Shown here piece after piece: positions 26,089 through 34,064 of a stretch of 64,000 nt of DNA. Every line of letters begins with the position of its first letter. Within the stretch, counting starts at the first letter, position 1. A program made the translations under genes and the position numbers. Origin of the DNA: Glycomyces niveus (GTDB lineage Bacteria; Actinomycetota; Actinomycetes; Mycobacteriales; Micromonosporaceae); contig NZ_JAGFNP010000017.1 in NCBI RefSeq assembly GCF_017592475.1, forward strand, positions 1 to 64,000, written 5' to 3'. Under the pieces are notes generated by a model. It saw nothing but the letters and a program-made list of their open reading frames with translations, searched no databases and had not been told where the DNA came from.

Positions 26089-27891
26089 ATGCCTCACCAC
26101 GTCCGCCGCCGCGCACTGCCCGCCATCGGCGGTGCCGCCCTAGCGGCCCTCCTCGCCGCCGCCGTCCCCACCGCCCCGACCGGAGACGACCCCGCCCCGC
26201 AACCCCTCGACGCCGCCCCCGCCGCCGCCCTCACCGGCGGCGACTCCACCCTCAACATGTTCGAATGGACCTGGAACTCCATCGCCGCCGAATGCGCCGG
26301 CCCCCTCGCCGACTCCGGCTACACCTACGTCCAGACCTCCCCGCCCAACGAGCACATCCTCGGCGAAGACGCCACCGCCGGCGAAGAACACGCCTGGTAC
26401 ATCCATTACCAGCCCGTCAGCTACAAGATCGAATCCCGCCTCGGCACCCGCGCCGAATACCAGAACATGGTCGCCACCTGCGAAGCCAACGGCATCGGCG
26501 TCATCGCCGACGTCGTCATCAACCACATGGCCGCCGGCTCCGCCACCGAAGAACGCACCGGCTGGGCCGGCAGCCGATACCGCCAGTTCCACTACCCCGA
26601 CGCCGGCTACGACGCCTCCGACTTCCACAACACCGGCTCCTCCTACTGCGAGATCACCAACTACCAGGACCGCAACCAGGTCCAGAACTGCCACCTCGTC
26701 GGCCTCAACGACCTCGACACCTCCCAGACCGACGTCCGCGAGACCATCGCCGCCTACCTCGACGACCTCCAGAGCCTCGGCGTCGCCGGCTTCCGCGTCG
26801 ACGCCGCCAAGCACATCTCGGCCACCGACCTCGCCGCCATCATGAACCTCGTCGACGGCGACCCCTACATCGTCCAAGAAGTCATCGGCGCCGCCGGCGA
26901 ACCCATCACCGAAGCCGAGTACACCGGCATCGGCGACGTCCAGGAGTTCAGCTACGCCTACGACCTCAAGAACCACATCAACGGCGGCTCCGAAGCCCGC
27001 CACCTCACCACCATGGGCACCAGCTGGGGCTACACCACCCCCGCCGGCGTCTTCGTCGCCAACCACGACACCGAGCGCGGCTCCCAGACCATGAACTACC
27101 AGTACGGCCAGGACTACCTCCTCGCCGAAGCGTTCATGCTCGCCCACCCCTTCGGCACCCCCGCCTCCTACACCGGCTACGAATTCGCGAACAACCACGC
27201 CGCCCCGCCCCTCAACCCGGACGGCTCCGTCGCCGACGCCGTCTGCGGCACCGGCGCCTTCACCTGCCTCCACCGCTCCCCTTACATGAGCGGCATGGCC
27301 GGCTTCCGCGCCGCCACCGCCGGCGAAGCCGTCGTCAACACCTGGGGCTCAGGCGACGCCCTCGCCTTCGGCCGCGGCGACGCCGGCCACGCCGTCGTCA
27401 ACGCCGGCACCTCCTCGATCACCCAGACCTTCACGACCTCGCTCCCGAACGGCTCGTACGTCGACGTCATCTCCGGCAGCACCGTCACCGTCTCCGGCGG
27501 CGCCTTCACCGCCACCGTCGCGGCGAAGACCGCGCTGGCGATCTACGCGGGCAACAGCTCGGGCGGCGGCGGCAACGAGGGCGAAGCGGACGACTGCGTC
27601 GCCGTGAACGCGACCGTGAGCGGCACGAACATGGGCGACGAGGTGTACATCGTCGGTTCGATCCCGCAGCTCGGCAACTGGACCGCGATCAGCTCGGCGC
27701 ACCTCTCGGGCGCGTCGTACCCGGTGTGGAAGGGCACGATCGCCGGCCTCCCGGCGGGCACGACCTTCCAGTACAAATACGTGATCGTGCGTTCTTCGGG
27801 CGCCTACACCTGGGAGTCGATCGGGAACCGGACGGCGACCGTGCCCGCCTCGGGCTGCCTGAACCTCAACCAGACCTGGAACGTCGCGTAA
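26089..27891 (+). CDS. Secreted alpha-amylase (GH13) with CBM20 starch-binding domain
   Basis: A 600-residue exported alpha-1,4-glucan hydrolase. The signal peptide (HHVRRRALPAIGGAALAALLAAAV) is followed by a GH13 barrel with the conserved regions DVVINHM, GFRVDAAKH (catalytic Asp near residue 240), EVIG (acid/base Glu near 264) and ANHDTE (Asp near 327). From about residue 500 a CBM20 domain follows (VYIVGSIPQLGNWTA, YPVWKGTI, FQYKYVI) that binds raw starch. GGGAG (about 26080) sets the ATG at 26089. The gene interrupts the usual dacB-metalloprotease adjacency, suggesting insertion. Codon third bases switch from C to G near 27520, at the domain boundary. Confidence 0.96.
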   Translation: MPHHVRRRALPAIGGAALAALLAAAVPTAPTGDDPAPQPLDAAPAAALTGGDSTLNMFEWTWNSIAAECAGPLADSGYTYVQTSPPNEHILGEDATAGEEHAWYIHYQPVSYKIESRLGTRAEYQNMVATCEANGIGVIADVVINHMAAGSATEERTGWAGSRYRQFHYPDAGYDASDFHNTGSSYCEITNYQDRNQVQNCHLVGLNDLDTSQTDVRETIAAYLDDLQSLGVAGFRVDAAKHISATDLAAIMNLVDGDPYIVQEVIGAAGEPITEAEYTGIGDVQEFSYAYDLKNHINGGSEARHLTTMGTSWGYTTPAGVFVANHDTERGSQTMNYQYGQDYLLAEAFMLAHPFGTPASYTGYEFANNHAAPPLNPDGSVADAVCGTGAFTCLHRSPYMSGMAGFRAATAGEAVVNTWGSGDALAFGRGDAGHAVVNAGTSSITQTFTTSLPNGSYVDVISGSTVTVSGGAFTATVAAKTALAIYAGNSSGGGGNEGEADDCVAVNATVSGTNMGDEVYIVGSIPQLGNWTAISSAHLSGASYPVWKGTIAGLPAGTTFQYKYVIVRSSGAYTWESIGNRTATVPASGCLNLNQTWNVA

Positions 27892-27905
27892 CCCCGAGCG
27901 ACGCA

Positions 27906-27937
27906 AAGGGGCCCCGGGCGACAGCCCGGGGCCCCTT
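27906..27937 (+). terminator. Strong terminator after the amylase gene
   Basis: A perfect 14-bp stem (AAGGGGCCCCGGGC with its complement) around a GACA loop, followed by CTTC. It lies between convergent genes and can also stop dacB transcripts. Confidence 0.85.
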
Positions 27938-27962
27938 CTTCGCGCTTCCGTCGCCTGCCGAA

Positions 27963-29402
27963 CTAACAGCCGCACTGCGACACCTCGGCGGTGACCGCGT
28001 CCATGGCCGCTTCAACGGCTTCCGTCCCGGTCGTGTGGCCGTTGCTGATGAGCGAGAAGATCAGCTGCCTGCCGTCCGCGGTGGTGAGCGTGCCGGTCAG
28101 GGAGATGACGCCGGTCGGCTGCGTGAGGGTGCCGGTCTTGCCCCGCACGACGCCCATGCCTTCCTCGGCGTCGCCGAAGCGGTCGTCCAGTGTGCCCGAG
28201 TAGCCCGCGACCGGCAGCGACTCGAACACCGACGACGCCTGCGACCCGGCGGCGCCGAGCAACATCTGCGTGAACGCCTCCGCGGTCATGCGGTCGTCGG
28301 GGGAGAGCCCGGACCCGTCGTGGAACACCAGCCCGGCCGTGTTCACCCCGAGGTCTTCGAGGGTCGCGGCGTGCACGGTCGACATGGCGGCCCAGGTCAT
28401 CTCGCCTTCGACCACCAGCGCTGTCTGGAGCGCCACCGCGTCTGAGAGCAGGTTGTCCGAGGTCAGGATGAACGAGTCCACGAGCGCGGACATCGGCGCG
28501 GAGTGGACGACGGCCAGCTCGGCCGCGCCCGCTTCGGCGGTCCCGGCCTCGACGGTGCTCGCGCCGAGGAGGTTCGCGAACTCCTGGGCGGCGACCAGCG
28601 CCGGGTCGGCGTGGTGGGGGGAGTACTTCAACGTGTTGTCGGTGCGGCCGCCGTCGACCATGATCGGCGCCATCGGCGCGGTCGAGGTGTCCAGTTCGGC
28701 CGCGGTCACGCCCGCGGCGCTGACCGAGTCGGTGAACACGCTCGTGTCGAGGTAGACGGTGGTCGGCGCGGTGCCGCCGCGCGCTTCGAGGACGAGTTCG
28801 GCGAGCTCCGTGAGGCTCGCGCCCTTCCCGTACGCCGTGTAGTAGCCCTCGCCGTCCACGGTCAGGGTCGGGTCGCCGCCGGCGACGAGCACGACACTGT
28901 CCTCGGTCGGGCCCTCCACGACCTTGGTCGGGATGCGGTATTCGGCGCCGAGGTGCTGGAACGCGGCGACGGCAGTGACCACTTTCATGGAGGAGGCCGG
29001 CGCGAGCGGGGTCGTCGCCTCCTGCTCGAAGAGGACTTCCCCGGTCAGGGCGTCGGCGAAGGACGCGGAGAGGCTCCCGTTCAGGCGGGCGTCGGCGAGC
29101 AGGTCCGGCAGGACCGAGGCGAGGTCGGGGAGCGGCGCGTCGGCGTCCGACCCGGCGAGCACGGGCGCGGGCTCGGCCGGGGGATAGGCCTCGGGTGCGG
29201 TGAGCGTCCCGGTCCGAGGGCTGGTGACGGCCGAGATCTGCCACACCAGACCCCCCGCTGCGGCTACGGTGACCACGATGGCGAGGGCCGCGAGTACCCA
29301 GGTGAGCGCCCGTCTGCGGCGCGCTCCGCCCTGCTGCGGGGCGGGTGCGGCGTGTGGCGTACTACTCGCGACCTTGGGGTCGGCGTTGTCGCTGAGGGAC
29401 AT
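27963..29402 (-). CDS. dacB: D-alanyl-D-alanine carboxypeptidase/endopeptidase (S13, PBP4-type)
   Basis: A 479-residue penicillin-binding protein. A cytoplasmic Pro/Ala-rich leader precedes one membrane anchor (ALTWVLAALAIVVTVAAAGGLVW, about residues 31-53). The external domain has the three active-site motifs SSMK (near residue 137), SDN (near 313) and KTG (near 421). It trims or cuts peptidoglycan cross-links. It diverges from ppa with only 55 bp between starts, as in streptomycetes. Confidence 0.94.
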   Translation of the reverse strand: MSLSDNADPKVASSTPHAAPAPQQGGARRRRALTWVLAALAIVVTVAAAGGLVWQISAVTSPRTGTLTAPEAYPPAEPAPVLAGSDADAPLPDLASVLPDLLADARLNGSLSASFADALTGEVLFEQEATTPLAPASSMKVVTAVAAFQHLGAEYRIPTKVVEGPTEDSVVLVAGGDPTLTVDGEGYYTAYGKGASLTELAELVLEARGGTAPTTVYLDTSVFTDSVSAAGVTAAELDTSTAPMAPIMVDGGRTDNTLKYSPHHADPALVAAQEFANLLGASTVEAGTAEAGAAELAVVHSAPMSALVDSFILTSDNLLSDAVALQTALVVEGEMTWAAMSTVHAATLEDLGVNTAGLVFHDGSGLSPDDRMTAEAFTQMLLGAAGSQASSVFESLPVAGYSGTLDDRFGDAEEGMGVVRGKTGTLTQPTGVISLTGTLTTADGRQLIFSLISNGHTTGTEAVEAAMDAVTAEVSQCGC

Positions 29403-29457
29403 GCACAGAGACTAGGCCATTAAGAGCACTGCATTTGAGCCTGGAGGAGGTCGGCCG

Positions 29458-29955
29458 ATGGAGTTCGACGTGACCGTGGAGATCCCGAAAGGGAGCGCCA
29501 ACAAGTACGAGATCGACCACGAGACCGGACGCATCCGTCTGGACCGGACGCTGTTCACCGCGACGGTGTACCCGGCCGACTACGGCTTCATCGACGACAC
29601 GCTGGGCCAGGACGGCGACCCGCTGGACGCTTTGGTCCTGGTGGAGCCGACGTTCCCCGGTTGCGTGATCCGCGCGCGTGCCATCGGCATGTTCCGGATG
29701 CGCGATGAGAAGGGCGTGGACGACAAGGTGCTGTGCGTTCCGGCCGAGGACCCCCGCAAGGACCGGTTCAAGGACATCGCCGACGTTCCCGAGTTCGACC
29801 GCCTGGAGATTCAGCACTTCTTCACGGTGTACAAGGACTTGGAGCCTGGCAAGAGCGTCGAAGGCGCGACTTGGACCGGACGGGCGGAAGCCGAGGAAGA
29901 GGTGCGCCGTTCCTTCGAGCGCGCCAAGGCCAACGGCTACCACTCGAACCACTAG
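29458..29955 (+). CDS. ppa: Inorganic pyrophosphatase
   Basis: A 165-residue family I soluble pyrophosphatase. The metal-binding signature DGDPLDALV, the N-terminal EIPKGSANKYEID and YPADYGFIDDTL, and DKVLCVPAEDPR are all present. It hydrolyses pyrophosphate and drives biosynthetic reactions. GGAGGAGG about 10 bases upstream sets the ATG at 29458. A strong hairpin follows. Confidence 0.97.
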   Translation: MEFDVTVEIPKGSANKYEIDHETGRIRLDRTLFTATVYPADYGFIDDTLGQDGDPLDALVLVEPTFPGCVIRARAIGMFRMRDEKGVDDKVLCVPAEDPRKDRFKDIADVPEFDRLEIQHFFTVYKDLEPGKSVEGATWTGRAEAEEEVRRSFERAKANGYHSNH

Positions 29956-29979
29956 CGGGACACGCACCACGAACTAAAC

Positions 29980-30018
29980 AAGGAACGGCCCGGACGCACC
30001 ACGTCCGGGCCGTTCCTT
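29980..30018 (+). terminator. Terminator after ppa
   Basis: A 17-bp perfect stem starting AAGGAACGGCCCGG, 5-base loop, followed by TCG. It begins 25 bp after the ppa stop. Confidence 0.85.
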
Positions 30019-30100
30019 TCGTCTACACCGCGACCACGACCGCCGCCAGGGCCACCGCCGCCATCGTCACTGCCGCCCGTTCACCCTGCCCGCGAAGCAC

Positions 30101-30173
30101 TTCAGCTCCCCTTCAGCATCCCTGCGGCAGGGTTGTTGCCCGGGGGCGCTCCGTACTACACGCGAGGGTAACT
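30101..30173. repeat. Long direct repeat flanking the heptad array, left copy
   Basis: About 73 bp starting TTCAGCTCC and ending CACGCGAGGGTAACTA. A near-identical copy lies at 30237-30309. The centre (GGCAGGGTTGTTGCCCGGGGGC) resembles the core of the repeats near 23.5 kb. Confidence 0.75.
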
Positions 30174-30180
30174 ACCGTGC

Positions 30181-30229
30181 TGCCTGCTGCCTGCTGCCTG
30201 CTGCCTGCTGCCTGCTGCCCGCTGCCCGC
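30181..30229. repeat. Heptanucleotide tandem array (TGCCTGC)
   Basis: Seven consecutive 7-mers: five TGCCTGC then two TGCCCGC. It lies exactly between the two 73-bp direct repeats. Seven is not a multiple of three, so it would scramble a reading frame, and no gene spans it. Copy number probably varies between strains. Confidence 0.9.
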
Positions 30230-30236
30230 TTCCGCC

Positions 30237-30309
30237 TTCAGCTCCGCTTCAGGTTCCCCGAGGCAGGGTTGTTGCCGGGGGCCCGCGCTACTACACGCGA
30301 GGGTAGCTA
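30237..30309. repeat. Long direct repeat flanking the heptad array, right copy
   Basis: Second copy, with a short length difference in its G-run, ending ACGCGAGGGTAGCTA. It ends just before the yaaA stop at 30315. Confidence 0.75.
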
Positions 30310-30314
30310 TGGAC

Positions 30315-31058
30315 TCAGGTGCTCACGATGTCGAGCTGCCACGGCTTGGAGCGCGTCGCCGGTTCGCTCAGCTCGACCTTCAAGCCTTGCCCGGCGAGGA
30401 AGTCAGCCAGATCCGCCGCGGACTCGGGCCGGGCGCCGCCGGCGAGGAGCGCGCGGGCGACCTCGCCTCGGGTGGCCTTGGCCATGTGGGTGACCACGCT
30501 GCGTCCGCCGTCCGCGTCCTCTTTGAACACACGCACGGCGACGCCGCGGTCCTTCGGACCCCACACCTGGGCGTACGTGCCCGAGCGGAGGTCCACGATG
30601 AGCTCATCGCGGGCGCCGAGCACGTCGGCGACGGCCGGTCGCCACAGTTTCGCGAGCGTGTCGAGCCCGGCGAACCGCGTAGACATCGGCATCCGGTACG
30701 GCGGCACCCGGTCGGAGGGCCGCAGGAGCCCCCACAGCGGCGACGCGATGAAGACCTGCTCGCCGTCGGGGAGGTCCCCGAGCCCGAGCCGGTCGTAGAG
30801 GACGCCGTTGTACAGCTCCCACGCCGCAAGGGTCGGCGCCGTGCGGAGCGTCCGGCCGGCCTGGACGTAATGGCGTGCGCTCGCAGGGAGTTTGAGCGCC
30901 TTCACGGCGGCGTCCTCGTCGGCGCACAGCTCGACCAGGCGGTCGACGAGGAGTTCGCGGATGGGGTTCAGCGCGGGTGAGGAGAGTCGGCCGAGGTCCA
31001 AGGGCGGACCGTCGCCTTGACCGGCCTTTCCTTCTGACGGCGGCAGCAGTATGAGCAC
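30315..31058 (-). CDS. yaaA: Peroxide stress protein YaaA (DUF328/UPF0246)
   Basis: A 247-residue cytoplasmic protein. The family start MLILLPPSEGKAG is present, with LYNGVLYDRLGL, FIASPLWGLLRPSDRVPPYRM and VVDLRSGTYAQVW-like blocks following. In E. coli YaaA lowers free intracellular iron during peroxide stress and has a DNA-binding fold. It is the only gene of the leftward transcript here; the region upstream to the tRNA is non-coding. Confidence 0.92.
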   Translation of the reverse strand: MLILLPPSEGKAGQGDGPPLDLGRLSSPALNPIRELLVDRLVELCADEDAAVKALKLPASARHYVQAGRTLRTAPTLAAWELYNGVLYDRLGLGDLPDGEQVFIASPLWGLLRPSDRVPPYRMPMSTRFAGLDTLAKLWRPAVADVLGARDELIVDLRSGTYAQVWGPKDRGVAVRVFKEDADGGRSVVTHMAKATRGEVARALLAGGARPESAADLADFLAGQGLKVELSEPATRSKPWQLDIVST

Positions 31059-31534
31059 AGCAGGCGAGTCTACCTGCCCGTCCGCCTGGTGCCGCCGGGG
31101 CCGTGCCGCGCGGCGAGCGCGTTCCTCAGATCCGTTGGGAATTCACCCGACCGGGTGTGTGCGGGGTTGACGCCATGGTTTATAGTACATATGTTCGATC
31201 AAGCGGGAGCGGGTCCGACCCCACCGAGGACTGCGTGCGACGCTGGTCGAATAGGCGCGGCGGCGGTGCTCCGCGACTGCCGCCGCGCCGTCCACCAGCG
31301 GCGGTGCGAAGCCCACACCGCCCGCCGCAGGCTCCACCGCCACCGGCCCGGCGGTGGAGTCCGTCCAAGAACTGGTTCTCAGCCATCGCTCACTGCCTCC
31401 TGCGCGTCGTCCACAGGCTGTGGACGACCGGCCTCCCGCCACTATCGCACCCGCCGCCGACAATCCGAGTGCCGCAGGCCATCCGGCCCCCGCCACCCGC
31501 ACCGGCACTCCCCTGATGCGGTAATCTCCCCGTT
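31059..31534. other. Intergenic region, yaaA to tRNA-Lys
   Basis: About 475 bp. It contains a promoter overlapping a LexA-like box near 31167-31198. A minus-strand frame at 31386-31180 (68 codons, good RBS AGGAGG) starts plausibly with AENQFLDGLHRRAGGG but soon becomes Gly/Arg low complexity, so I do not call it. The rest is GC-rich and inverted-repeat-rich. Confidence 0.5.
31167..31198 (+). promoter_or_regulatory. Promoter overlapping a LexA-like (SOS) box
   Basis: TTGACG (31167-31172) and TATGTT (31190-31195), 17 bp apart. The -10 lies within TAGTACATATGTTCGA (31183-31198), which matches actinobacterial LexA boxes (TCGAAC-N4-GTTCGA): the right half is perfect and the left half 4 of 6. The rightward transcript would lead towards tRNA-Lys. 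Confidence 0.45.
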
Positions 31535-31610
31535 GGGTCTATAGCTCAATTGGCAGAGCTGCGGACTTTTAATCCGTAGGTTGTGGGTTCGAGTCCCACT
31601 GGACCCACCA
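31535..31610 (+). tRNA. tRNA-Lys (anticodon UUU)
   Basis: The acceptor stem GGGTCTA pairs with TGGACCC (one G-T). The D-arm has AGCTCAATTGGCAGAGCT. The anticodon loop CTTTTAA gives anticodon TTT. The T-arm is GTGGGTTCGAGTCCCAC, and CCA is encoded. Its last 35 bases serve as the attachment core of the element that follows: the natural flank with the terminator is now at 49154. Confidence 0.98.
31574..31608. repeat. attL core, 35-bp direct repeat in tRNA-Lys
   Basis: Bases 31574-31608 (anticodon stem 3' side to the first C of CCA) are repeated exactly at 49119-49153. They mark one end of the integrated element, beside the integrase remnant, and keep the tRNA intact. Confidence 0.92.
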
Positions 31611-31686
31611 AAAGCCCAGCTCAGCCAGGGCGCAAGAAACCGGGCGAGCCCGAATGCCCGCCCGGTACAGCACCGGAGTACAGCAG

Positions 31687-32908
31687 CTAGCCCAGCTCCT
31701 CCCCAAGACGCCGCAGCGCCTCGCGCGTGGCCTCATCGGAGACCTTCGTATAGACCTCCATCGTGATGTCGAACTTCGAGTGACGAAGAATGCGCATCGC
31801 AACCCGAGGGTGAACGTCGAGGTCCGCCAGGAGCGAGCTGCAGGTTCGGCGAGCATCGCGCCGAGTCATGCGAGGCACCCCCGCCAGATCGCAGCGACGA
31901 TCCCACATCCGCGCAAAACTCCGAGGCTCAAGCGGCGTTCCAATCCGCGAGGTCAGCAACAGGTCCGAGCCCTGCCACGCCTCCCCGGCAGCCGCACGGT
32001 CCAGCTCCTTCTGCCGAAGGCGGATACGGGCCGCCGTCACGTAGATGTCCGGCAGCGGCAAGTAGTCCTCGGCCTCATCGGTCTTCAACTCGTTCAACGA
32101 CAGTTCCTTGCCCAGCCGCTGGAGCTGCCACGCCAGCCGAGCTGCCCCGCTTCAAGATCCAACTCGCTTTCGCCGACGCCGAGCGCTTCGCCGCTGCGCA
32201 GCCCGAGCACGAGAACGCCGACGTAGCGGACATAGCAGGGATCGTCATCCTCACGCGCCGACTCCAAGAACCGGCGAGCCTCCTCGGAACTCCAACGACG
32301 ACGCTGCGTCTTGTGCTTGCGCACCGGGCGGACCTTGACCGGGGAGGCGACGTTCTTGTCTATCTCCTCCTCGGCGACGGCACACCCGAGCATTGCGCGC
32401 AGGTCCGCCGCAGCCCTCGGAGCGACTCCTTCGAGTACAAGTCCTTGCAGCATTTCTTGAGCGCACAGCATCGACGCTTTTCCGGCATGCGTCCAGTGTC
32501 CTTTCCCTGGAAGCAGCAGTGACAGGTTGCGGCCACCTTGTTCAACCAGACCTGCACGTCACGCACCCGAAGCGTCGTCAGCTTCTTGCCGCCGATGCCC
32601 GGCGCGATCTGAGTCCGCACCCAACCGCTGTAGTTGATATACGTTCCCAGAGAGAGGTTCGGCTTGACGATCTCCTCGGGCCAGTACGCGGCGTACGCGG
32701 CCACGGTGTCAGTGCTCGTAGACACCACGTTAGTTCTCGCCTTGGCCTGCAACTCAATCCATTTGGCGTGGCACGTGTCGCGGTCCTTGGACGTCACGTA
32801 CTTGCGCTTCAGCAGCCCTGACGGCGTCGTCACCCAGACGTAGGCAGCCCAGCCGTCCTTGTAGGGGTACATCGAGCCTTCGCGGTTGCCCCGCTTCCGT
32901 CCAGTCAT
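31687..32908 (-). pseudogene. Site-specific tyrosine integrase, two frameshifts
   Basis: An actinophage/AICE integrase in three frames. The N-terminal part (32908 to about 32440) begins GRKRGNREGSMYPYKDGW and ends near the Cys-rich CCALKKCC block. The middle (about 32440-32145) has AVAEEEIDKNVASPVKV and LGLRSGEALG with the first catalytic Arg. The C-terminal part (about 32150-31687) has PLPLPDIYV, then RRDARRTCSSLLADLDVHPRVAMRILRHS and MEVYTKV with the nucleophile Tyr. The expected His of the HxxR box is Arg (TRRDARRT), a further defect. It points toward the tRNA, the usual place for an AICE integrase. The start overlaps the HTH gene's stop by 4 bp. Confidence 0.9.
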
Positions 32909-33138
32909 GCCGCCAACTCCATGACCTCGGAATCGGCGGCCTTGCGCTCGACATACTCATCTACCCACTGGGGGAGGCTGCGGCGGCTACCGCCGTCCTT
33001 GAGCGACCGCAGCTCACCGGAGTAGACCAGGGTTTTTACCTTGGCAACGCTGTAGCCGAGCAGTTCGGCGACCTGCGCCATCGTGTACCAACGTGGCGCG
33101 AGAACGACCTTTCCATCCATAGCAATCAATCCAATCAA
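32905..33138 (-). CDS. Helix-turn-helix excisionase-like protein
   Basis: A 77-residue small DNA-binding protein (71 if it starts at the internal Met, 33120). RWYTMAQVAELLGYSVAKVKTLVYSGELRSLKDGGSRR is a MerR/Xis-type winged HTH, followed by an Asp/Glu-rich helix. In pSAM2-like elements the gene between rep and int is Xis, which directs excision. TTG at 33138 overlaps the stop of the rep remnant (TTGA); a 9-bp tandem duplication (AATCAATCC twice, 33124-33141) lies exactly there. It may still be functional although int is broken. Confidence 0.8.
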   Translation of the reverse strand: MIGLIAMDGKVVLAPRWYTMAQVAELLGYSVAKVKTLVYSGELRSLKDGGSRRSLPQWVDEYVERKAADSEVMELAA

Positions 33139-33535
33139 TCCATAGTGTTCAGTTCATGCAAGGCTTCGCGGGCGAGTTGCCGTTGCTCTCGGGCGCGAGC
33201 AGCGGCGGAGGAGGCCATGAGGGCGTCAGCTTCGGTGTGCCAGCCGGTGCCGTCATAACGCAGGTAGTTGACGAGGACGATCGTGTCAGCCGCCTCGGTG
33301 TCAACCTCGTGTTGACTGCGAATCCATTGGGCGCGTGCGTCTCTGAGGGCACCGAAGGTGGCCGACCAGGCGCGCGCTTTGGTCATGAAGTGGCCGCCGA
33401 AGCCGAGCATGTGCGCCCATTTGCGCAGCCGGAACCAGCCCGTATCGCCGCCGAGGTTCCAGCAGGCGGCGATGAGCCGGGCGATGTGGTCGCCCTCGGG
33501 GTCGGCGTAGCCCCCCGGTGCGGGACGAGGACCAG
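33135..33535 (-). pseudogene. Replication initiator (RepSA-type) C-terminal remnant
   Basis: About 130 residues of the C-terminus of an AICE replication initiator: GGYADPEGDHIARLIAACWNLGGDTGWFRLRKWAHM, then LGFGGHFMTKARAWSATFGALRDARAQW. Upstream, HPLVLVPHRG continues the family sequence but in another frame: a run of six G (33511-33516) would need seven. Beyond that the sequence becomes an IS701 fragment, so the rest of rep is gone. The final codons overlap the HTH gene. Confidence 0.78.
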
Positions 33536-33544
33536 CGGATGCTC

Positions 33545-33790
33545 CTCAGGGGAGCGCGGCCATTGCCGCGCTCGGCATCTGCGCCCTCGCCGACCAGGTC
33601 GATCCAGGCCCAGTCGTAGCGGCGCAGTCGTTTCGCTCCGTTCCCGGCCGAGCGCCTCTGCCAGGCGATCCCGGCCTGCTCGATCGCCTCCGCGGCCGTG
33701 GTCTTCCCCGATTCGACAACGACCGGGGTGGTGGAGGAGACGGCCAGGACATAGGACAGTCCTCGCCGCCTGAGCCGTGCCCGAAGCGCA
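33545..33790 (-). pseudogene. IS701-family transposase fragment
   Basis: A short run typical of the C-terminal half of actinobacterial IS701/DDE transposases: LSYVLAVSSTTPVVVE, AEQ-type AAEAIEQAGIAWQRRSAGNGAK, and YDWAWIDL. Both ends are lost; the 3' end joins directly to the RepSA remnant. It marks a transposon insertion and later deletion that truncated rep. Confidence 0.72.
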
Positions 33791-34064
33791 AGTAGAGGCG
33801 GACATCGACCGCCGCGTGCCGCGATCATCGTTTCCGCCCTGCGCCATGCAAGGTCTAACGAGCGGGGCTTGGAGTGACGGTAACCACAATTTGATCTGTC
33901 TGGGTTCGGCGCGGGATAGCCGCGCCTCTCCACCAGAATGTGCACATTGGAAACATGAACGTCGGTTTGTTCCGAGTGTGCCTGCGCGTTCACCTGTGGG
34001 CTGCCTCGATTGGCCGTAGGTTCGGAGTTTCCATCGGACAGCACGACCTCAAGGAGGAGGGTGC

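Noticed and set aside
30181..30229. Heptad array considered as a CRISPR
   Set aside because: The units are 7 bp and contiguous with no spacers; no cas genes in the window.
31143..31508. Minus-strand frames between yaaA and tRNA-Lys
   Set aside because: Although one has an AGGAGG upstream, the products become low-complexity Gly/Arg/Ala and the frames overlap each other; not supported as genes.
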